This document shows, in pieces, positions 57,240-64,000 of a DNA stretch of 64,000 nucleotides. A program made the translations under genes and the position numbers. Positions within the stretch are counted from its first letter, which is position 1. The number at the start of each line of letters is the position of its first letter. Origin of the DNA: CAWCKS01 sp963763485 (GTDB lineage Bacteria; Pseudomonadota; Alphaproteobacteria; Rhizobiales; Xanthobacteraceae); assembly GCA_963763485.1 (NCBI GenBank), contig CAVXOW010000006.1:1054001-1118000 (forward strand). The letters run 5' to 3'. The notes beneath the pieces were generated by a model. The model saw only the letters and a program-made list of their open reading frames with translations, did not search any database and was not told the origin of the DNA.

Positions 57240-58250
57240 ATGTTCTCCTGGCTGTTGCGGACGCCCGCCACCGGCCTCCGCGTAGGTCAACTGCTTGCCG
57301 GATTGCTGCTGTGCGGCGCGCTTGCGGCCGTTGCGACCGCGCTCGCGGCGTGGGGCGGCAGCAGCGTGGTCTGGGCGCTGCTGTTCGGCATCGCCATCGC
57401 GTCGGTCCGCACGCCGCCACTGCGCTTTGCGCTGGGCATCGATTTTGCCAGCAAGCAGGTGCTGCGGCTCGGCGTTGCCCTGCTCGGCCTGCAGATTTCG
57501 GCCGCCGCGTTCCACGTGCTGAATCTCGCTGATATCGCGGACCTCGCCTTCAACGTGACGATCGTGCTGTTTGCGGGCTGGTTGCTCGCGCCGCTGATGG
57601 GCATCGAGCGCCGGCTGGCGCTGGTGCTCGCCGGATCGGTCGCGATCTGCGGGGCATCGGCGGCGGCCGCGTTCGCGCTGGTGCTGCTGCCCGAGGACCA
57701 CGACAAACGCAACGTTGGCCTGACCATCGGCCTCGTCAGCCTGCTCTCGATGGCGGCGATGCTGATCTACGCCCCGGTGGCGCAACTGATGAAGCTCGAC
57801 GACGCCGGCGCTGGCTTCCTGCTCGGCGCCTCCATTCACGAAGTCGCCCACGCCGTCGCTGCCGGCTACAGCATCGACCAGGCGACCGGCGATATCGCGA
57901 CCATGACGAAACTGTTGCGGGTCGCGTTGCTCGCGCCGGCGCTGCTGCTCACGGCATGGACGCAAAGTATCTCCGAGGACACCAGTTCGGTGCCGCGGCC
58001 GCCGTGGTTCCTGGTCTGCTTCGCGCTGTTCGCGCTCGCCAACATGGCGGGGTTCGTGCCGAAGGGAGTCGGCGCGGTGGCAGCGCCCCTGTCGCGTTTT
58101 TGCCTGGTGATGGCGCTGGCGGGGATCGGCCTGACGCTGCCCTGGCGCAGCCTTACTGCTTACGGCTTTAAGCCGCTCGGGATGTTGCTGGCGCTGTCGG
58201 CTATCCTGTTTGCGATCGCCGTCACCTTCGTGGAACTGGCAGGGCTCTAA
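57240..58250 (+). CDS. YeiH family putative sulfate/anion exporter
   Basis: A 336-residue membrane protein with about ten hydrophobic helices. The motifs LRFALGIDFASKQVLRLGVALLGLQIS (about residue 62), CGASAAAAFALVLL (about residue 140) and GASIHEVAHAVAAGYSI (about residue 200) are those of the YeiH/UPF0324 family. Members are predicted sulfate or sulfonate transporters, but direction and substrate are not established. The start at 57240 gives MFSWLLRTPA; a GTG further upstream is possible. Confidence 0.87.
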   Translation: MFSWLLRTPATGLRVGQLLAGLLLCGALAAVATALAAWGGSSVVWALLFGIAIASVRTPPLRFALGIDFASKQVLRLGVALLGLQISAAAFHVLNLADIADLAFNVTIVLFAGWLLAPLMGIERRLALVLAGSVAICGASAAAAFALVLLPEDHDKRNVGLTIGLVSLLSMAAMLIYAPVAQLMKLDDAGAGFLLGASIHEVAHAVAAGYSIDQATGDIATMTKLLRVALLAPALLLTAWTQSISEDTSSVPRPPWFLVCFALFALANMAGFVPKGVGAVAAPLSRFCLVMALAGIGLTLPWRSLTAYGFKPLGMLLALSAILFAIAVTFVELAGL

Positions 58251-58421
58251 ATCGCCCCCGGGGCGTGCGGCCGATCACGCAAATCACGCATTAAGGCATT
58301 CAAAATTTAGGCCTTGCGTGAACCTGTGCACTGCATCAAATGACTGATAACGCAACGGAAATGGCCAGGCAGCGCCTGGCCAAATCGTTTCAAAAGGGCC
58401 GGGTCTGGAGAAATAAATAGT

Positions 58422-59195
58422 ATGAGCGCCTTCAATAAAGAGCAGGTTCTTTCCGTCCACCATTGGACCGACTCCCTGTTCAGCTTCACCACCACCCGCG
58501 ACCCCGGGTTCCGCTTCCAGAACGGCCAGTTCACGATGATGGGACTGGAGATCGATGGCCGGCCCCTGCTCCGCGCCTACAGCATGGCGAGCGCCAATCA
58601 CGAGGAGTCGCTGGAGTTCTTCTCGATCAAGGTCGCTGACGGTCCCCTGACCTCGCGGCTGCAGAAGATCCGCGAAGGCGACACCGTGCTGGTCGGCCGC
58701 AAGGCCACCGGCACGCTGATCGTCGACAACCTGCTGCCGGGCTCGCGCCTGCTGCTGCTGTCGACCGGAACCGGGCTTGCGCCGTTTGCGAGCCTGATCA
58801 AGGACCCCGAGGTCTACGATCGCTTCGAGAAGATCGTGCTGGTGCACGGCTGCCGCCAGGTCTCCGAGCTCGCTTACGGCGAGCGGCTGGTGCGCAATCT
58901 CGAGACCGACGAATTCTTCGGGTCCATCCTGAAGGACAAGCTGATCTATTATCCGACCGTGACGCGCGAACCGTTCCGCAACCGCGGCCGCATCACCGAC
59001 CTGATCACGTCGGAGCGCCTGTTCAACGACGTCGATCTGAAGCCGCTCGACATCGAGACCGACCGCCTCATGCTGTGCGGCAGCCCGAGCATGCTCGATG
59101 ACTTAAGGCGGATCTTCAAGGAGCGCGGCTTTGCCGAAGGCAACCACTCCGAGCCCGGTCACTTCGTGATCGAGAAGGCGTTCGTGGAGCGGTAA
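58422..59195 (+). CDS. fpr: ferredoxin--NADP reductase
   Basis: A 257-residue flavoprotein. FAD is bound at LLRAYSMAS (RxYS motif, about residue 50) and NADP(H) at LSTGTGLAPFASLI (about residue 110), with a C-terminal VEKAFVER tail. It transfers electrons between NADPH and ferredoxin or flavodoxin. This is the bacterial fpr type. It stands alone and faces the acyl-CoA synthetase gene across a palindromic repeat. It may serve the P450 nearby, which is inference. Confidence 0.92.
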   Translation: MSAFNKEQVLSVHHWTDSLFSFTTTRDPGFRFQNGQFTMMGLEIDGRPLLRAYSMASANHEESLEFFSIKVADGPLTSRLQKIREGDTVLVGRKATGTLIVDNLLPGSRLLLLSTGTGLAPFASLIKDPEVYDRFEKIVLVHGCRQVSELAYGERLVRNLETDEFFGSILKDKLIYYPTVTREPFRNRGRITDLITSERLFNDVDLKPLDIETDRLMLCGSPSMLDDLRRIFKERGFAEGNHSEPGHFVIEKAFVER

Positions 59196-59217
59196 GTAAC
59201 GCTCGAGCAACGAATTG

Positions 59218-59309
59218 TCGTCGTGCCCGGCCTTGTGCCGGGCATCCACGTCTTCGGGACTCGCGACGAGCAAAGACGTGGATGGCCGGGACAGGCCCGG
59301 CCATGACGG
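59218..59309. repeat. palindromic repeat (CGTGCCCGG...CCATGACGG family)
   Basis: Hairpins GCCCGGCCTTGTGCCGGGC and GGCCGGGACAGGCCCGGCC, with an inner CCACGTCTT/AAGACGTGG pair joining the two halves. Related to elements at 2698 and 47999. It lies between convergent genes. Confidence 0.82.
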
Positions 59310-59316
59310 ATCAAGC

Positions 59317-61008
<1,692 letters not shown>

Positions 61009-61211
61009 CACGACCCTCTCGCTTGCGATTGGAAATGCTGAGCTTTTTGCCAGCGGGACGATAACTTACCCCGACCATCGCGACCTCGCCAGATGGCTGC
61101 AAACCTAATTGATCCGGGGCCACCCTTCTGTATCGGATCGGTTTGCGCTAAGTGAGCATGGGCCCCAGGACGGGGTCCCTACCATCGTTGCGGCCCCTCC
61201 CGGTGAGTTCG

Positions 61212-62144
61212 ATGCCGACCATAAAGAAGCCCGCCGACGCCCGCGGCAAGAAACCGCGTCAGGCCAGGCGCGGCAATGGCGCGGCGGGAAAGCCGGTGGT
61301 CCTGACCTGCGCCTCAGCATTCCGCCGGCTCGCAACCGGCTGTCTTGCCGAGATCGCCGCCAACCAGCATGCCGCCGGCCTTGGCCAGGTCGACGCGGTT
61401 CACCGGATGCGCGTCGGCATCACCCGGCTGCGCGCGGCAGCCTCGTTCTTTGCACCAATGAGCACCGACAAGGTTTGGCCGGAGTTGAAGGACGAACTGC
61501 GCTGGCTCAATCGCGCGCTCGGATCGGCCCGCGACGTCGACGTCGTGGTCGAGAACCTGCGCCACCGGCGCTATCGCAGGCTGACGCTCAAGGGGATCGA
61601 TCAGGACCTCGAGCGTCGCTCCCAAAAGACGCGCACGCGTTTGAACACGGCGCTGCGCTCGGCGCGGTTCCAGCGCTTCCTCGCCTCTGCATCGGAGTGG
61701 ATTGATCGCGGGCCCTGGAGCGAGCGCACCGACGCTCGCTCCGTCGCGCTGCAGGACCAGCCGATCGGCCCCTACGGCGCGCACCGGATTGCGCAGTGGC
61801 AGAACAACCTGATCCGCGACGGCGGCGAACTCGCCGACATGAAGGAGGAGCGCCGTCATCGCCTTCGTATCCACGCCAAGCGGCTGCGCTATATGCTGGA
61901 GATGCTCGCGACCGTGTGTCCCGATCGTTATCTTCAGCCGTTCGGCGGCATGGAAAAGCCGATCAAGCGCCTGCAGCGCTCGCTCGGCGACCTTAGCGAC
62001 CTCAAACGCCTGCGCGACTGGACCAAATCGTCGGTTGTCGCGCGCCGCGAGCATTTGCCTGATGGTTACAAGCGCGAGAAGTCGGCGGTATTGGCGGACG
62101 CCGACAAGGCATTTCGCAAGATGGCGCGGGCGACGCAGCAATAG
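61212..62144 (+). CDS. CHAD domain-containing protein
   Basis: A 310-residue protein dominated by a helical CHAD domain. The HRMRVGITRLRAAASFF segment (about residue 62) and the RLRIHAKRLRYMLEML segment (about residue 220) carry the conserved His and Arg residues. The first 35 residues are Lys/Arg/Ala-rich and probably disordered. CHAD proteins bind polyphosphate; no CYTH domain or polyphosphate kinase is adjacent here. The start at 61212 (MPTIKKPADARGKK) is a guess; an earlier Met is available. The next gene follows 27 bases later. Confidence 0.85.
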   Translation: MPTIKKPADARGKKPRQARRGNGAAGKPVVLTCASAFRRLATGCLAEIAANQHAAGLGQVDAVHRMRVGITRLRAAASFFAPMSTDKVWPELKDELRWLNRALGSARDVDVVVENLRHRRYRRLTLKGIDQDLERRSQKTRTRLNTALRSARFQRFLASASEWIDRGPWSERTDARSVALQDQPIGPYGAHRIAQWQNNLIRDGGELADMKEERRHRLRIHAKRLRYMLEMLATVCPDRYLQPFGGMEKPIKRLQRSLGDLSDLKRLRDWTKSSVVARREHLPDGYKREKSAVLADADKAFRKMARATQQ

Positions 62145-62171
62145 CCGCGGCCGGCACGCAAGGTGCGCCCG

Positions 62172-63314
62172 ATGATGTCGACGACTGCGCGCGATCTCGA
62201 TTCGGCCGTCACGCCGGATCGCGACTTCAGGATCGACCTGTTTCGCGGATTGTCGCTGTGGCTGATCTTTCTCGACCACATCCCCGAAGGCATCTTCAAC
62301 AATATCACATTACGCAATTTCGGCTTCAGCGATGCCGCCGAGATTCTGGTTTTTCTCTCGGGGCTTGCCTCGGGGATTGTCTATGGACGCGTCGCACGCG
62401 AGAGCGGGCCAAGCCGTGCTGCAGCGCGTGCGTTCCGGCGCGGCGTCGAAATCTATCTCGCGCAGATGGTCCTGATCGTCCTGTATTTCGCGCAAGCCTT
62501 GTTCTTCGCGCGCTGGCAGGAGCGTTACCTGCACGATGCCAACGTGGCGATCTTTCAGTCGGCGCCGGGCCTGACCGCGCTTCAAGCGCTCATCCTGAGG
62601 TACGCGCCGGTCAATATCGACGCGCTGTCGTTGATGGTCGTCCTCCACCTGGCCTTCGCCCCCGTGCTGCCGCTGATGGTTCGCCGGCCGACCGCCGTCT
62701 TGATCGGATCGGCCGCGCTCTACGCCGCCGCGCACTGGTTCGACTGGTCGATTCCGGCCTATCCGCGCGGATACATCTACTTCAACCCGCTCGACTGGCA
62801 GTTCCTGTACATCATTGCAGCATGGTGGGCGCTCACCGGCAACGACCACTTTCAATCGCTCAAGGCCTCACGCGTGCTCTCGATTGGGTGCGCGGTGTTT
62901 CTGTTCCTTGCCCTGGTGGTCACCCTGGGCTGGCGCTATCCCGGCTTGAAGTGGCTTGACCCACAATGGCTGTCGGATCTGATCTACCCGATCGAGAAGA
63001 GCGACCTTGCCATACTCAGGCTGCTACACTTCCTCGCGGTCGCTTTCGTGTGCTGGCACGTCATTCCGAGCAACCATGCGATCCTGCAATCGCGATTGCT
63101 GCGGCCCCTGGTCCAGTGCGGCGAACATTCGCTCGCGATCTTCTGCGCGAGCGTGCTGCTGTCATTCGCAGCTCACTTCGTGCTCGTGCAGATCTCGAAC
63201 GATCTCGCAGCTCAGTGTCTGGTCGCAGCCGGCGGAATTCTGATCATGAGCGCTTTGGCCGCCCTACTCTCTGGTCTCGACCGGCGAGGCACTGCGCACC
63301 CGCGAACGATCTAG
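62172..63314 (+). CDS. opgC: OpgC-like membrane acyltransferase
   Basis: A 380-residue integral membrane protein with about ten hydrophobic helices. The N-terminal FRIDLFRGLSLWLIFLDHIPEGIFNNITLRNFGFSDAAEILVFLSGLASGIVYG is the signature of the OpgC family, which adds succinyl or related groups to osmoregulated periplasmic glucans. Catalytic residues are Asp/His in LDHIPE. The start at 62172 has AAGG upstream. It is 27 bases after the CHAD gene, so both may share a transcript. The symbol is assigned at family level. Confidence 0.85.
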   Translation: MMSTTARDLDSAVTPDRDFRIDLFRGLSLWLIFLDHIPEGIFNNITLRNFGFSDAAEILVFLSGLASGIVYGRVARESGPSRAAARAFRRGVEIYLAQMVLIVLYFAQALFFARWQERYLHDANVAIFQSAPGLTALQALILRYAPVNIDALSLMVVLHLAFAPVLPLMVRRPTAVLIGSAALYAAAHWFDWSIPAYPRGYIYFNPLDWQFLYIIAAWWALTGNDHFQSLKASRVLSIGCAVFLFLALVVTLGWRYPGLKWLDPQWLSDLIYPIEKSDLAILRLLHFLAVAFVCWHVIPSNHAILQSRLLRPLVQCGEHSLAIFCASVLLSFAAHFVLVQISNDLAAQCLVAAGGILIMSALAALLSGLDRRGTAHPRTI

Positions 63315-63408
63315 AGCGCTGGCCTCATAAATCGGCCTTTCGACCAGTGCATAGCGACGTCCGCTTCACAACGAGCTAAGGCCCCTCTGGACGAAAAATC
63401 GGGCCGAT

Positions 63409-63460
63409 CTCAAGGACAAATCAAGGCTCGGTCAGAGACTTGCGGCCGCGATTGCGTGAT
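63409..63460 (+). repeat. 52-base repeat shared with 7354-7405
   Basis: The sequence starts CTCAAGGACAAATCAAG and aligns without gaps to 7354-7405. It lies 43 bases before the start of the cupin gene, in the same orientation and at a similar distance as the other copy to the MaoC gene. Confidence 0.55.
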
Positions 63461-63503
63461 CACGATCAGATCAAAGACCACTTCGAATCCCAGGAGGAAG
63501 ATC

Positions 63504-64000
63504 ATGACCAACGCAACAGTGACCACCCCCAGACAGTTCGACCATTCCGCGACTGCAGCGGCATCCGAGTTGGCCTCACTCTCCCAATCCTTGAAATCCT
63601 GGAAGGTCACCTTGTCATCTCGACTCGCGCTTGTGGCTTTCGTCGTCCTGGGTGCAAGTGGCGCATTGGCAGACGATATGAAGACGCCGATGAACGGCAC
63701 GGACATTAAGTGGGGACCGGCGCCGCCGTTCTTTCCAAAAGGCGCGGAGTTTGCGGTGCTCTCGGGCGATCCAAGCAAGGACGGTCTCTACGTTGTTCGT
63801 CTGAAGATGCCAGCGGGTTACAAGATCCCGGCCCACAATCACCCGACAACGGAAAACGTGACGGTCGTATCGGGCAATTTTCACATTGGAATGGGCGACA
63901 AGCTGGACCAGAAGAAGGGAATTGAGCTGACCTCAGGCGGGTATGGCGAGGCTCCGGCGAAAATGAACCATTTTGCCTGGGTCACCAGCCCGACGATCGT
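63504..64000 (+). CDS. cupin domain-containing exported protein, 3' end outside window
   Basis: The frame is open from 63504 to the window edge (165 complete codons). A strong AGGAGGAA site lies just upstream of the ATG. After a polar stretch of about 38 residues comes a hydrophobic helix ending SGALADD, which looks like a signal peptide with a long N-region, so the true start may be further in. The mature part has the cupin metal motif PAHNHPTTENVTVVSGNF (about residue 115), with the two His and Glu. Homologues are periplasmic cupins of unknown substrate. Confidence 0.8.
   Translation, partial: MTNATVTTPRQFDHSATAAASELASLSQSLKSWKVTLSSRLALVAFVVLGASGALADDMKTPMNGTDIKWGPAPPFFPKGAEFAVLSGDPSKDGLYVVRLKMPAGYKIPAHNHPTTENVTVVSGNFHIGMGDKLDQKKGIELTSGGYGEAPAKMNHFAWVTSPTI

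Overview
The window is high-GC DNA from a Bradyrhizobium/Rhodopseudomonas-type alphaproteobacterium. This is inferred from the hopanoid biosynthesis genes (hpnC-hpnD-hpnE-shc-hpnG, hpnH, hpnN, hpnO), from several families of short palindromic intergenic repeats typical of these genomes, and from the many acyl-CoA, amidase, SDR and ABC-uptake genes. I see no tRNA, rRNA, CRISPR array, insertion sequence, prophage or obvious island boundary, and no recognisable DNA-binding transcriptional regulator.

Layout. 0-3.8 kb: the end of a Met/His-rich exported protein, then an SDR, an SMP-30/gluconolactonase-like protein and a quinone-reductase-like enzyme. 4-9.4 kb: a catabolic group with an MBL-fold hydrolase, fumarylacetoacetase, a 2-keto-4-pentenoate hydratase-like enzyme, a MaoC-like dehydratase and a reverse-strand amidase. 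9.7-12.3 kb: a branched-chain-amino-acid-type binding protein, an orphan ParA-like ATPase and a small Cys-rich exported protein. 12.5-25 kb: the hopanoid locus. HpnD, HpnC and HpnE make squalene, Shc cyclises it, HpnH and HpnG build the side chain, HpnO aminates it and HpnN exports hopanoids. hpnH and a DUF2147 gene run against the others and overlap their neighbours at the 3' ends.

25-37.5 kb: a long reverse-strand, operon-like block with a sugar ABC transporter, a DenD-like dehydrogenase, an IlvD/Edd dehydratase, an Ldh-family dehydrogenase, an HpcH/HpaI aldolase, a DUF169 protein and a BisC-like molybdoenzyme. A second IlvD/Edd dehydratase and an SDR diverge from it. This looks like non-phosphorylative sugar-acid catabolism; the exact substrate cannot be read from the sequence. 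40.5-43 kb: SDR, alpha/beta-hydrolase, SDR. 43-53.3 kb: a reverse-strand block of a FadB-like fusion enzyme, two tandem paralogous peptide-type binding proteins, DppB/C-type permeases, two ATPases and an amidase. 53.5-64 kb: a PPOX flavoprotein, a cytochrome P450, an amidase, a YeiH-type transporter, a ferredoxin-NADP reductase, an acyl-CoA synthetase, a CHAD protein, an OpgC-like membrane protein and a cupin gene cut by the window edge.

The most striking feature is that eight genes between 18 and 53 kb carry nine apparent single-base frameshifts, eight of them clearly +1 (one extra base) and one either +1 or -2. Removing the extra bases restores full-length, family-typical proteins every time. 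This bias points to insertion errors in the sequence or to a stretch of real decay, and it affects hpnH, hpnN and four genes of the sugar-acid block.
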